Counted from the stretch's first letter, positions 1 to 10,640 are shown. The stretch: 64,000 nt of DNA from Paraburkholderia sp. IMGN_8 (GCF_038050405.1 NZ_CP150900.1:4588001-4652000), one strand, 5' to 3'. Translations and numbers: made by a program. Notes: generated by a model from the letters alone, not told the origin.

Positions 1-508
1 TCGCCGCATCGTCCACAGCAACTTGAAGCCTACGCTGAGGCTTGCCTGCACTCAACTGCGCTTTGACTTCAAAGGTCGTCAGCGTGTCCTCGGCAGAGTT
101 ACCTGTCGGAGACAAATACAGGCCGATGATGTCAGTGCCCTTCACCGATTCATTGGGCGTTGCTTTCTCAGCAAATCGCCCCCTCGGAACCCAGTGATTC
201 ATACTGTACTCGAGGAAGTCGCAAACCAATATTTCAGCAAAATCGCCGGACCGAATTGACGGTCCGGGTTTGGTGGTATTGGGAAATACCAGTTTTTTCA
301 AAAATTCGGAACGCGAATGCTCAGTACCAGCTCGTAGAACGTCAATATCGTCATCGGAACAGTAATGCTGGCGAAAATGTCGGGCCCACGCCGACAGGAC
401 AGCGTTGTCCGGTTGATGTTGAAACTCTAAAATGGTAACTGTCTTCCCCTCACCGGTCCTCAACGGTTCTCGTTGTACCAACCAGCTGAGGTGCTCAGGC
501 GGAGGCAT
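1..508 (-). CDS. HamA/DUF1837-like PD-(D/E)XK nuclease, 3' end off window
   Basis: An open frame of 169 codons runs leftward from an ATG at 508 to the window edge with no stop. Key residues are a GDFAE segment (88-92), GTD (124-126) and EVK (147-149). The D126...E147-x-K149 spacing is that of a PD-(D/E)XK nuclease core, and the overall pattern resembles the DUF1837/HamA nuclease of Hachiman anti-phage systems. In those systems the next gene encodes a helicase (HamB), which would lie outside this window. It is in the same orientation as the RT upstream, with a 197-bp gap, so they may be co-transcribed. An in-frame TAG lies 15 codons or fewer upstream of the ATG, so the start is fairly constrained. 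The nuclease fold is well supported; the HamA assignment is from memory of the family and less certain. Confidence 0.6.
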   Translation of the reverse strand, partial: MPPPEHLSWLVQREPLRTGEGKTVTILEFQHQPDNAVLSAWARHFRQHYCSDDDIDVLRAGTEHSRSEFLKKLVFPNTTKPGPSIRSGDFAEILVCDFLEYSMNHWVPRGRFAEKATPNESVKGTDIIGLYLSPTGNSAEDTLTTFEVKAQLSAGKPQRRLQVAVDDAA

Positions 509-676
509 GGATACCCTCGGGGACTACTCTCTCAAATGACATTTTTGTTTTACCAGTGTCGGCGACGGTGTTCATGGTCACAATAAAATCGGGTCGCTTC
601 GTCTAATATCCACGGGCAAGCAAATCTACACAAGCTTTCAGCGTCTAGGTGAAGGCAGGATGTGCCTCCCTCCCGT

Positions 677-688
677 CGATGCTATGGC
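677..688 (+). repeat. 12-bp direct repeat flanking the RT gene (left copy)
   Basis: CGATGCTATGGC occurs here, just past the RT stop codon, and again at 2093-2104 inside the first structured repeat upstream of the RT. The two copies bracket the RT gene in the same orientation. It may mark the edge of a mobile or duplicated unit, or be chance. Confidence 0.35.
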
Positions 689-705
689 GGCGCACGACCG
701 AATGC

Positions 706-2010
706 CTATTTGGTTCTTGTACCCGCACGCGACGTGACCATCTCAGCGAATGACGGGTCGAACTCAGTGTCGTCCAGTAGATGCATTCCCATCAATCGTT
801 GGCGTTCAGCCGAGCTCAGCGAGCTTGTTTTCGACCGCCAGAGACGGCGAAATTCGGCCAGCTTCATCGCGACGTCATTGTCCAGTTGTCGGAAGATGCG
901 GTGGTCAGTACAGAAAGAAAAAGCTGCGCCCCAAGCGCGGACCGTGTTGGAGACGCGCCAGAGCGTACTGAGCAGCGTCGGGTCGGAGGCTAACGTCATC
1001 GGCTCCGATGTGCCAGTCTTCAGATGTCGCTGACTCGTGAGCGCTTTGTTGCAGAGAGCGTCCACCTTTGCTAGCAACGAGCCGCGGGCACGCTTTCCCG
1101 GCGAGATGGCCTCTGGAGATACGTCGCAGCCAAGAAAGGAGAATCCCTTCTTGGTTTCCCCCGCCGCAGCCTTTGCCGAGGCTGCAGGACTACCTTTTGT
1201 CGGCGGGTCGTAAGCATCAAGCCCAAATCGCTTGAGTTCATGCTTGAGCTGCTTCAAGCCTTTCAAGGCACGGCTCCGACTCGGCGCAAAAATTATCAGG
1301 TCATCGATATAGCGTACGGACATCGTGCCGCCCGTATTTAGCTGCTCGTCTATGTCGTGGAGAAGCAAGTTGCACAGGAGCGGCGACAGACAAGAACCTT
1401 GTGCGACGCCGCGAGACGCCAGCGGAAAAATATCTTTATGCTCGCGCAGTTCGGCAAGGTTATCGAGTTCGACATTGACTGCCCGCGTCAGCAGCGCATT
1501 GAACTCCGGGTCGTCCGTATGCTTCGTGACGATTGCCAGCAAGTCCTCTTTTGGAACCTGCGTAAAAAAGTCCCTGATATCGGTCCGGACGTAGTACTGG
1601 TATCGAATGGTGCCTTCGTAGGTTTGGGCGATAGCCTTCGCGACCCCGCCGTCTTTTACGCCACCGTGATTCCACGCCTTTTTCTGGATACTCTGAACGA
1701 AAGGCAAGCCAGTCAGCACATCAAGAATCGCTCGTTGTACGACACGGGAGGCAATCGGCGCAATCACAATAGGCCTCCTGGCCGTCTTGCCGGGCTTCCG
1801 GGCGGCGACGCCGCGAGCCGGCGGAAACTCGAAGGTCCCGGCTACCAGTTGCTTGCGGAGGTCGCTGATATTCTGCTCGAGCCGCAGCTGAAATTGCTTT
1901 GCTTCGTCCCGGGTGCTTTCAGAGGTGGAAATCAGGGCGTTAGCGAGCACTGAACGCGCCGCTTTGCGGAGGTTCGGTTTGCGGCAAACCTTCCTGTACA
2001 GGATACCCAT
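706..2010 (-). CDS. Reverse transcriptase, unclassified bacterial RT (possibly defence-associated)
   Basis: A 434-residue RNA-directed DNA polymerase. The palm shows RT3 with an Asp in RTDIRDFF, a GVAQGSCLSPLL turn (RT4) and the catalytic box RYIDDLIIF (RT5). The C-terminal part (around VRAWGAAFSF...LDNDV) resembles the thumb of group II-intron-like RTs. There is no maturase zinc or HNH domain, and I see neither the NAxxH nor the VTG motif typical of retron RTs. YIDD in place of the usual YADD is uncommon in bacteria. It is a stand-alone RT, upstream of a nuclease-like gene on the same strand and preceded by two copies of a structured non-coding unit. That layout recalls DRT or retron-like defence modules that need an ncRNA. 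A function in defence is inference. Confidence 0.85.
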   Translation of the reverse strand: MGILYRKVCRKPNLRKAARSVLANALISTSESTRDEAKQFQLRLEQNISDLRKQLVAGTFEFPPARGVAARKPGKTARRPIVIAPIASRVVQRAILDVLTGLPFVQSIQKKAWNHGGVKDGGVAKAIAQTYEGTIRYQYYVRTDIRDFFTQVPKEDLLAIVTKHTDDPEFNALLTRAVNVELDNLAELREHKDIFPLASRGVAQGSCLSPLLCNLLLHDIDEQLNTGGTMSVRYIDDLIIFAPSRSRALKGLKQLKHELKRFGLDAYDPPTKGSPAASAKAAAGETKKGFSFLGCDVSPEAISPGKRARGSLLAKVDALCNKALTSQRHLKTGTSEPMTLASDPTLLSTLWRVSNTVRAWGAAFSFCTDHRIFRQLDNDVAMKLAEFRRLWRSKTSSLSSAERQRLMGMHLLDDTEFDPSFAEMVTSRAGTRTK

Positions 2011-2075
2011 TTTTTTTGCTTCTTATGTTGGGTACGGGGCCGCATTGGTAAGCTTGCCCCAAGCCCGAGGAGTCA

Positions 2076-2190
2076 GTTTCCTGCGGGCGCGCCGATGCTA
2101 TGGCTGACCCGTCCGGCGAGACATTGCTGCACGCCGGGCGCTCCGTGCGAATTTGCGGTTCCGGAGGCCGGACCACTCAGCACGAGGCAC
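2076..2190. repeat. Structured 115-bp direct repeat, copy 1 (upstream of RT)
   Basis: This segment recurs at 2422-2536 with only two mismatches (positions 2094 and 2142). Both copies lie between the divergent RT and the unknown gene at 2685. Each contains a long hairpin: GCTGA and GTCCGGC (2103-2107, 2111-2117) pair with GCCGGAC and TCAGC (2167-2173, 2177-2181). This gives 12 base pairs with a symmetric 3x3 internal loop and a 49-nt apical region. No convincing codon structure is seen. Confidence 0.9.
2100..2190 (-). ncRNA. Candidate RT-associated structured RNA
   Basis: Read on the RT strand, the repeat unit nearest the RT start would form a 79-nt stem-loop (2181 to 2103) about 90 nt upstream of the RT ATG. 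Retrons and several DRT classes carry an ncRNA template immediately upstream of the RT. The duplication and the strong, conserved stem make this the natural candidate here. No promoter or transcript boundary can be fixed from sequence, so the limits are nominal. Confidence 0.35.
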
Positions 2191-2421
2191 AAGAACAAAG
2201 CGCAAGCGGACACGCCGCCGCCGACGCGCCAACCGCTGGCACGTTTTTGCTTTCGGCCTGAAACGTCACTTTTGCCTCCAATTCTAGGGTTTTTGCCCGA
2301 GCTGGCAAGCGCCGCGAAGCGTCAACGCCGCCCAAGCCTGAAAATAAAGTCTACCGACCGTCCAATGCGACCTCAAAACGGCTGAAGCTACGGTATTCCG
2401 GCTGACTGCGAGGCTTGGGCT

Positions 2422-2536
2422 GTTTCCTGCGGGCGCGCCAATGCTATGGCTGACCCGTCCGGCGAGACATTGCTGCACGCCGGGCGCGCCGTGCGAATTT
2501 GCGGTTCCGGAGGCCGGACCACTCAGCACGAGGCAC
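2422..2536. repeat. Structured 115-bp direct repeat, copy 2
   Basis: Second copy, 346 bp downstream of copy 1 and in the same orientation. All hairpin-forming segments are identical (2449-2453, 2457-2463, 2513-2519, 2523-2527). The interval 2191-2421 between copies is unique sequence in which I see no gene. Confidence 0.9.
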
Positions 2537-2684
2537 AGAAGAACTGCAGTATTGATACCAGAATTTGGTTGCGCTTACAACGGCGGCCCGGAACAGCAGC
2601 AGCCGCGTACAGCAGAGTGCCCCCATCAACCGAATCGCTGCAGTCGTTTAGCGAGTTCGCATAAAAGGCACCGCTGTATTGGCC

Positions 2685-3077
2685 ATGGAAACACTCAATC
2701 CTAACGACAACGAATTCGGTCGAAAGTTGGCGCTCACTCACACCGAGAAGCGTCTCCCCGACCTGCTCGCGTGCGTCCTGACTGACGCGGTTACCGACAT
2801 TGAGGTGGCAGCACGAGACCTGCAGATTTCTGACGCCAATTTCGTGCGCTTGCGCCGGGCGATGGACCGGGTTGCTCGTGCGCAATCGGTTTTGGAAACA
2901 ATGAGGGTGGGCAGCGTGGGGGCGAGCGGCGCCGAGACGGTGCTGCGGGTACGGGAAGCGGTGAAGTTGCTGGCAGCAGAGTGGCCAGAGGACTACCCCG
3001 CCGGGGCGGTCGAGTGGCTCTTGTTACAGCCTCGCAGCGTCAGTCGAGCGCTTGAGAACGTCGTCCATGGCGCGTGA
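2685..3077 (+). CDS. Hypothetical protein, unknown family
   Basis: A 130-residue soluble, largely helical protein (start METLNPND), divergent from the RT and next to the duplicated structured repeats. An in-frame TTG two codons earlier is possible, but the ATG at 2685 is preferred. I recognise no domain. The sequence is rich in Leu, Ala, Arg and Val with no signal peptide or membrane segment. The middle part (about 45-80) looks like a short helical bundle or coiled segment. Its position between a putative defence RT and gyrB makes it a possible accessory protein of that locus, but nothing in the sequence proves it. Confidence 0.55.
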   Translation: METLNPNDNEFGRKLALTHTEKRLPDLLACVLTDAVTDIEVAARDLQISDANFVRLRRAMDRVARAQSVLETMRVGSVGASGAETVLRVREAVKLLAAEWPEDYPAGAVEWLLLQPRSVSRALENVVHGA

Positions 3078-3204
3078 CCGTTAGTTCCGTAGCGGAGCGA
3101 CGCTGTTAATCAAAACCGACTGCGCTCGCCACTTGTGCATCATTCTGAGTGGCATTTCCCGAAATTTCACCGCCAAACCGGCCAATTTTCGACCTTGCAA
3201 TTAA

Positions 3205-3220
3205 AAGCGTTTACGCTTTC
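3205..3220. promoter_or_regulatory. Short palindrome related to 3262-3287
   Basis: AAAGCG-TTTA-CGCTTT, a 6-bp stem. It shares the AAGCGTTTAC half-site with the longer palindrome 57 bp away. It could be an operator or a recombination core half-site. Confidence 0.4.
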
Positions 3221-3260
3221 AAACAAGGCTGTATCGACGAAAAGCTTGTCGGGAAAGCCT

Positions 3261-3288
3261 AGAAGCGTTTACCTGTAAACGCTTCTAT
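3261..3288. promoter_or_regulatory. Perfect 13-bp inverted repeat with 2-nt centre
   Basis: TAGAAGCGTTTAC and its exact reverse complement are separated by CT. It is followed by ATTTCTGTTT, so it could act as a terminator on the plus strand. The sharing of AAGCGTTTAC with 3205-3220 fits better with a protein-binding site or integration-boundary site. Confidence 0.5.
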
Positions 3289-3655
3289 TTCTGTTTAGCA
3301 AACACACCCGCCCCAGCCGCCCACTCGCCCAACCGTCACCGACTTCGCCAGATTCCACGTTTTTTCCGGCGTCAGATTGGAGAGCATCAACGGCCATCGC
3401 CGCTTGGAGTCGTTCGGAGGAGGTGGGCGCCGTGTATCTATCTACATGAAGCGCATTCGCTAGAGCAGCAAACCGGGTCACCCCGACGCCGACTGCTCTG
3501 GCGACCAACGAAGTCGCTGTGCGTGAGTTGGACGATGCTGTCGCAGGCCGAATCGCTTTCAGTACATCGGGCTGGAGCACAGGCAAGAACCGCGGACCAG
3601 CGAAGGCAGCAGAAGTCGGGCTGGAAAGCCTTCCCATGATTGCTGCCGGGACCGA

Positions 3656-3687
3656 GAAAACAACGGCCACCTCAACACCGTGGCCGT
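3656..3687 (-). terminator. Possible gyrB terminator
   Basis: ACGGCCAC (3663-3670) pairs with GTGGCCGT (3680-3687). On the minus strand the stem is followed by a T-rich tract (TGTTTTCTC). It lies about 120 nt past the gyrB stop. Confidence 0.45.
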
Positions 3688-3809
3688 CGTTCCTGCGGCT
3701 GTGACGTCAGTTAGGTGCCTTCATCTGAGCTATCGAAGCGCATCCATCAATAAATGTCTCAGTGGATGCTTCCCAAAATCTCAGGTTATGGCTCCCGCTA
3801 CATACCCAC

Positions 3810-6329
<2,520 letters not shown>

Positions 6330-6344
6330 TCAAAACACCATAAA

Positions 6345-6372
6345 AACGCCAAAGGGGCGCTGCGCCCCTTGG
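6345..6372 (-). terminator. Hairpin between dnaN and gyrB
   Basis: AAGGGGC and GCCCCTT (6352-6370) form a tight GC-rich stem. On the minus strand it is followed by GGCGTTTTTA. It probably attenuates or ends dnaN transcription before gyrB. Confidence 0.7.
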
Positions 6373-6395
6373 TGTGTTCTTGGTTTTTGGACGCG

Positions 6396-7499
6396 TTAGA
6401 TGCGCATCGGCATCACGACGTATTTGAATTCGTCGTTCTCGGGAATCGTGATCAACGCGCTGGAGCTGGCGTCGCCAAGGCTCACTTGCAACATGTCGAC
6501 CTTCAGGTTCGCGAGCACGTCGAGCAGATACGTGACGTTGAACCCGATATCGACGCTGTCGCCGTCGTACGCGATTTCCAGTTCTTCCTGCGCCTCTTCC
6601 TGATCGGCGTTGGTCGACATGATCTTCAACTGGCCCGGCTCGATGATGCAGCGCACGCCCTTGAATTTGTCCGAGGTCAGAATCGCGGCGCGTTGCAGCG
6701 AACGCTGCAGTTCTTCACGGCCGATCACGAACTGATTCTTGTGCGACTTCGGAATCACGCGCTGGAAGTCGGGGAATTTGCCTTCCACCAGCTTCGACAC
6801 CAGTTCGACCTGGCCGAACGTGAACTTCACCTGGGTCGGCGCGATATCGATCTTCAGCGTGTCGTCGATGTCTTCCAGCAGACGCTGCAGTTCCAGAATC
6901 GTCTTGCGCGGAATGATCACTTCCTGGCGCGCGAACGAGCCTTCGATCTTCATCGACGAGAACGCCAGACGGTGACCGTCCGTGGCGACCGCCATCAGCT
7001 GGTCGCCGTCCACCACCAGCAACATGCCGTTCAGGTAGTAGCGGATGTCCTGCTGGGCCATCGAGAAATGGACCATGCCGAGCAACTGGCGGAACGTCTT
7101 CTGGGGAACCACCAGGTTCGCGCCATAGTCTTTAGCCTGAGCGACGGTCGGGAACTCGTCGGCCGCCAGGGTTTGCAGCGCAAAGCGGCTCTTGCCGGAT
7201 TGCACGGTCAAACGCTTATCGTTCAGGGTCAGCGTAACTTGCCCGTCGGGCATCGCGCGCAGAATGTCGAGGAGCTTTCTTGCTGCCACCGTGGTCGCGA
7301 CCGAATCGCCGCCCACGCCGAAATCGGCACGCGTGGTGATCTGCAACTCGAGGTCGGTCGACAGGAACGACACGTCCGGGCCGCTCTTGGTAATCAGCAA
7401 ATTGGCGAGGATCGGCAACGTATGGCGGCGTTCGACGATGCCGCTCACGGTTTGCAGCGGCCTGAGGAGGTTATCGCGTTCGGTCTTGACCAGTTGCAT
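6396..7499 (-). CDS. dnaN: DNA polymerase III sliding clamp (beta subunit)
   Basis: 367 residues, the standard length. The protein forms the dimeric ring that tethers Pol III and other partners to DNA. It starts MQLVKTERDNLLRPL and ends with the canonical VVMPMRI tail, which lines the partner-binding groove. An AGGA motif precedes the ATG at 7499. It lies 219 bp downstream of dnaA on the same strand; that gap is GC-rich with no gene. Confidence 0.98.
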   Translation of the reverse strand: MQLVKTERDNLLRPLQTVSGIVERRHTLPILANLLITKSGPDVSFLSTDLELQITTRADFGVGGDSVATTVAARKLLDILRAMPDGQVTLTLNDKRLTVQSGKSRFALQTLAADEFPTVAQAKDYGANLVVPQKTFRQLLGMVHFSMAQQDIRYYLNGMLLVVDGDQLMAVATDGHRLAFSSMKIEGSFARQEVIIPRKTILELQRLLEDIDDTLKIDIAPTQVKFTFGQVELVSKLVEGKFPDFQRVIPKSHKNQFVIGREELQRSLQRAAILTSDKFKGVRCIIEPGQLKIMSTNADQEEAQEELEIAYDGDSVDIGFNVTYLLDVLANLKVDMLQVSLGDASSSALITIPENDEFKYVVMPMRI

Positions 7500-7718
7500 A
7501 GGGTTCCTTCGTTGATATGACGGCCTGCGCGCCTTGCCAGGCAGCTTTCCAGCACGCAGCCGTGGCCCCCCGCCGGCGCCACGCAGCGCCTGTCACGGCG
7601 TGAAATCCGCCCGCGGCCGCCGGGCGGTTAAACCTGTATTGTGCCTGAAAACGGAACCGCCCTACTAAAATGGGGGCGAGTTTAGAAATAAACAGGTCGA
7701 TTTTTCGGTCCTGCCTGC

Positions 7719-9290
7719 TTAACCCTTCAGCGTTTGCTCCAGCACGTGCAGTTCGTGGTTCAGCTGGGCATCCGTGCCGCGCTCGGCGGCGATCTTGCGC
7801 ACCGCGTGCAGCACGGTGGTGTGGTCGCGCCCACCGAACAGCTCGCCGATTTCCGGCAAACTTTTCTGCGTCAGTTCCTTCGCCAGATACATCGCGATCT
7901 GCCGCGGCCGCGCGATATTCGCCGGACGCTTCTTCGAATACATGTCCGCGACCTTGATGCTGTAGAAGTCGGCGACGGTCTTCTGGATGTTTTCTACCGA
8001 AATTTGCCGGTTCTGCACCGTCAGCAGGTCTTTCAGCGCTTCTTTCGTCAGTTCAATCGAGATTTCGCGGCCATGGAACTTTGAGTACGCGAGGATCTTG
8101 CGCAGCGCGCCTTCCAGTTCACGCACGTTCGAGCGCAGATGCTTGGCGACGAAGAACGCGACGTCCTCGTTCAGGCTCACGAACTCCGATTGCGCCTTGC
8201 GCATCAGAATCGCGACGCGCATTTCCAGCTCAGGCGGCTCGATCGCCACGGTGAGGCCGGAGTCGAAGCGCGAGATCAGGCGGTCGTCGATGCCGGAGAT
8301 TTCTTTCGGATACGTGTCGCTGGTGATGATCACCTGCGCCTTGTTCGCGACCAGTGCCTCGAACGCGTAGAAAAATTCTTCCTGCGTGCGGGACTTGCCT
8401 GAGAAAAATTGAATATCGTCGATCAGCAGCAGGTCGAGCGAGTGGTAATAGCGCTTGAAGTCGTCGAACGCCTTGCGCTGGTAAGCCTTCACCACGTCGG
8501 ACACATACTGTTCCGCATGGATGTAGCGAATCCGCGCGCCGGCCTTGTCCATCAGAAGCTGGTTGCCGATCGCGTGGATCAGGTGGGTCTTGCCCAGACC
8601 CACGCCGCCGTACAGAAACAGCGGGTTGTACGAGATGCCCGGGTTGTCCGCGACCTGAATCGCCGCGGCGCGTGCCAACTGATTGGCCTTACCGGTCACG
8701 AAGTTGTCGAAGGTCAGCACGGGGTTCAGCTTCGAACGCTCGTACATCGAGTCGTTCTCGCCGTTGCTGTTCGAGCCGGCGCTTTGGCCTGGACGCCACG
8801 TGCGGCGTGCGGCGGCTGTTTCGTTTGCGTCGAGGCTGGGGAGATCGAGGTCGGCGGCTTCTTCAGCCGCCGCGCGTGCGTTCGCGTGATGCGTAGCGAC
8901 CGCGCCATTGGCGCGCGCAGCCTGCGCCGCTTGCACGGCGCCAACGGCTGCATCCACTGCAGCACCACCGCCGGAATGGTCGCCGCCCATCGGCGCGGAA
9001 GACGGACGCGACTGAGCCGGCGCCGCAGGGGCGCGCATGCCAGCTTTCGGGTCCAACACAAATTGCACGTCGACCGGTGCGTGCCAGAAATCGCGGGCCA
9101 TATCCGCGATGCGGCCGGAGAACTGGCTCTTGACCCAGTCGAGCTTGAAGCGGTTCGGCGCAGCGATGCTAAGCGTGTTCGCAGCGGCGTCGAAGGCGAC
9201 CGGGGCCAACGGTTTGATCCACGTCACGTACTGCTGGGGCGTAAGCTCACGCTCCAACAATGCGGAACAGTGTTGCCAGAAATCGTTCAT
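7719..9290 (-). CDS. dnaA: Chromosomal replication initiator DnaA
   Basis: 523 residues from [12 protein letters not shown]; an upstream in-frame ATG at 9398 would add 36 residues unlike the family, so 9290 is chosen. Domain I is followed by a long low-complexity Ala-rich linker (about 95-175), then the AAA+ domain with Walker [10 protein letters not shown] and Walker B LLLIDDIQ. Domain IV carries the DnaA signature around [13 protein letters not shown] and [11 protein letters not shown]. It binds DnaA boxes at oriC, opens DNA and loads helicase. A perfect DnaA box lies 200 bp upstream, consistent with autoregulation. Confidence 0.98.
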   Translation of the reverse strand: MNDFWQHCSALLERELTPQQYVTWIKPLAPVAFDAAANTLSIAAPNRFKLDWVKSQFSGRIADMARDFWHAPVDVQFVLDPKAGMRAPAAPAQSRPSSAPMGGDHSGGGAAVDAAVGAVQAAQAARANGAVATHHANARAAAEEAADLDLPSLDANETAAARRTWRPGQSAGSNSNGENDSMYERSKLNPVLTFDNFVTGKANQLARAAAIQVADNPGISYNPLFLYGGVGLGKTHLIHAIGNQLLMDKAGARIRYIHAEQYVSDVVKAYQRKAFDDFKRYYHSLDLLLIDDIQFFSGKSRTQEEFFYAFEALVANKAQVIITSDTYPKEISGIDDRLISRFDSGLTVAIEPPELEMRVAILMRKAQSEFVSLNEDVAFFVAKHLRSNVRELEGALRKILAYSKFHGREISIELTKEALKDLLTVQNRQISVENIQKTVADFYSIKVADMYSKKRPANIARPRQIAMYLAKELTQKSLPEIGELFGGRDHTTVLHAVRKIAAERGTDAQLNHELHVLEQTLKG

Positions 9291-9489
9291 CGAGTTGCTG
9301 TCGTTATGGTGTGCACGGCGGTTCGCCGCTGCCTCTGTCGCGCGCACGCAACATGGCCCTGAGCAGCCAGGCGTAACGGCTCCAGGCGCTTGTGCCACAA
9401 GGGTTTGCGGGGCAAGCGAGCCGGAGCGGCGTGCAGGATTCTTGGGAAGTAAGGCGAGATTCTAACGCCAAATCGGACCCGAAAGGGAG

Positions 9490-9498
9490 TTATCCACA
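9490..9498 (+). promoter_or_regulatory. DnaA box
   Basis: Exact match to TTATCCACA, in the dnaA-rpmH intergenic region. Confidence 0.85.
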
Positions 9499-9553
9499 GG
9501 GACGGATCATCGGGCGAAGCATCGCCGGGCCGCCGCCGAACCAGGCTAAACTA

Positions 9554-9582
9554 TTGACGCCCAACAGAAAACGGGTTTAAAT
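9554..9582 (+). promoter_or_regulatory. Sigma-70-type promoter for rpmH
   Basis: TTGACG (9554-9559), 17-bp spacer, TTAAAT (9577-9582), with the rpmH start about 90 bp downstream. Confidence 0.65.
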
Positions 9583-9674
9583 AGCGGGTTCCGCGAAAAC
9601 CAATTCAGTAAACCTCCGGCCATTGCGCTTTCAGCGATGATCGCGCGGTTATTTTTCGATCAAGTGAGAGCAAC

Positions 9675-9809
9675 ATGAAACGTACTTATCAACCTTCCGT
9701 TACCCGTCGCAAGCGCACCCACGGCTTCCGCGTTCGCATGAAGACCGCTGGTGGCCGCAAGGTCATCAACGCACGTCGCGCGAAGGGCCGCAAGCGCCTC
9801 GCCATCTAA
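9675..9809 (+). CDS. rpmH: 50S ribosomal protein L34
   Basis: 44 residues, highly basic, starting [18 protein letters not shown] and ending KRLAI, which is the complete L34 consensus. It binds 23S rRNA in the large subunit. A GTGAGAG-type ribosome-binding site precedes the ATG. It is the first gene of the conserved rpmH-rnpA-yidD-yidC-mnmE run, with rnpA starting 15 bp after the stop. It is shorter than the usual gene-finding cutoff. Confidence 0.98.
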
Positions 9810-9823
9810 GGCTGGCGAACGGA

Positions 9824-10321
9824 TTGCGCGCTCCGTCTGTGATAAGCGAAGCCCGCGGTGAAGCGGGAGCGGCAGGGGCGCCGCAACAGGGCTCGGTTCC
9901 GTTGCGAGCGCAAGCCGCCTTCCCCAAAGCCGCAAGGCTGCTGAAAACGGATGAATTTTCATCCGTTTTTCGTTTGCGCCCGTGGCGTCGCACCGCGCAC
10001 TTCGTGGTGTACGGCCGGCCCACCGGCAATGACGCTCGCTTAGGCCTCGTGATCGGCAAGAAGTATGCGCCGCGCGCGGCCACGCGTAATCTGGTACGTC
10101 GAATCGCGCGTGAAGCGTTCCGGCTTCGTCGCGCGGAATTCGGCGGTTGGGATGTGCTGCTGCGTTTGCACACGCGCTTCGACAAGAAGGCTTTGCCGAG
10201 CGCCTCGTCGCCGCCGTTGAGGGCGCTGTGCCGCAGCGAGATTGCGGCGCTGCTCGACAAGGCAGCGCGTGAAATTGTCCGTCGCGAGGCGCCGCCCGCG
10301 GAAGCGCCCAAGACGGAATGA
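9824..10321 (+). CDS. rnpA: Ribonuclease P protein component
   Basis: The basic protein cofactor of RNase P, which matures tRNA 5' ends with the RNA subunit (not in this window). The core is recognised from [11 protein letters not shown], the RNR-like motif region [17 protein letters not shown] and the beta-strand [10 protein letters not shown]. The open frame begins at a TTG at 9824, giving 165 residues. The first 25 or so residues are unlike the family, and a TTG nearer [11 protein letters not shown] (about residue 27) may be the real start. No ATG is available, so the start is uncertain. Confidence 0.93.
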   Translation: MRAPSVISEARGEAGAAGAPQQGSVPLRAQAAFPKAARLLKTDEFSSVFRLRPWRRTAHFVVYGRPTGNDARLGLVIGKKYAPRAATRNLVRRIAREAFRLRRAEFGGWDVLLRLHTRFDKKALPSASSPPLRALCRSEIAALLDKAAREIVRREAPPAEAPKTE

Positions 10322-10409
10322 CGCTCAAGTGACCGCTCGCCTTGCAGCCCTGCTGCGCGGGCGTCGCCCGGTACTCCACGTTGCGCGGCGCCGTTAGGCC
10401 GCACCAGCC

Positions 10410-10640
10410 ATGCAAACGGTACTCATCGCTTTACTGCGTTTCTACAAGGTTGCCGTGAGCCCTATGCTCGGCAACCGGTGCCGTTTTTACCCTTCCTGCT
10501 CTGATTACGCGCGCGAAGCAATCCAGTATCATGGCGCCGCGCGCGGGACTTATCTCGCCGCCAGGCGTATTTGCCGCTGCCACCCGTTTTCCGCGGGCGG
10601 CGTCGATCTCGTCCCGCCTCCCACTTCTGAAAAGCGCTGA
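10410..10640 (+). CDS. yidD: Membrane protein insertion efficiency factor YidD
   Basis: 76 residues. It has the family core [24 protein letters not shown] and CRCHPF..GGVDLVP, with an N-terminal amphipathic helix. YidD sits on the inner face of the membrane and assists YidC-dependent insertion. It lies between rnpA and yidC, 30 bp before yidC, as in most proteobacteria. Confidence 0.96.
   Translation: MQTVLIALLRFYKVAVSPMLGNRCRFYPSCSDYAREAIQYHGAARGTYLAARRICRCHPFSAGGVDLVPPPTSEKR

Larger units (their letters stand above)
3078..3809. other. Gene-poor 730-bp boundary region left of gyrB
   Basis: No convincing coding frame is present. A 133-codon frame on the minus strand (3269-3670) is compositionally biased and probably spurious. 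The stretch holds two related palindromes (3205-3220 and 3262-3287) and a hairpin at 3663-3687 that could end gyrB transcription. It marks the junction between the accessory segment and the conserved origin block. Confidence 0.5.
9291..9674. other. Probable chromosomal origin region (oriC)
   Basis: The intergenic region between divergent dnaA and rpmH is the expected origin location in betaproteobacteria. It contains one perfect DnaA box TTATCCACA (9490-9498) and a moderately AT-richer stretch at 9541-9660. Only one perfect box is visible, so other origin elements must be degenerate, or the functional origin extends elsewhere. Confidence 0.55.

Noticed and set aside
23..438. Overlapping plus-strand frames at the left edge
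   Set aside because: The opposite strand has a long frame with conserved nuclease motifs, so these are shadows.
3269..3670. 133-codon minus-strand frame left of gyrB
   Set aside because: Biased composition, no recognisable start signal or family, and it runs into the palindrome at 3261-3288.
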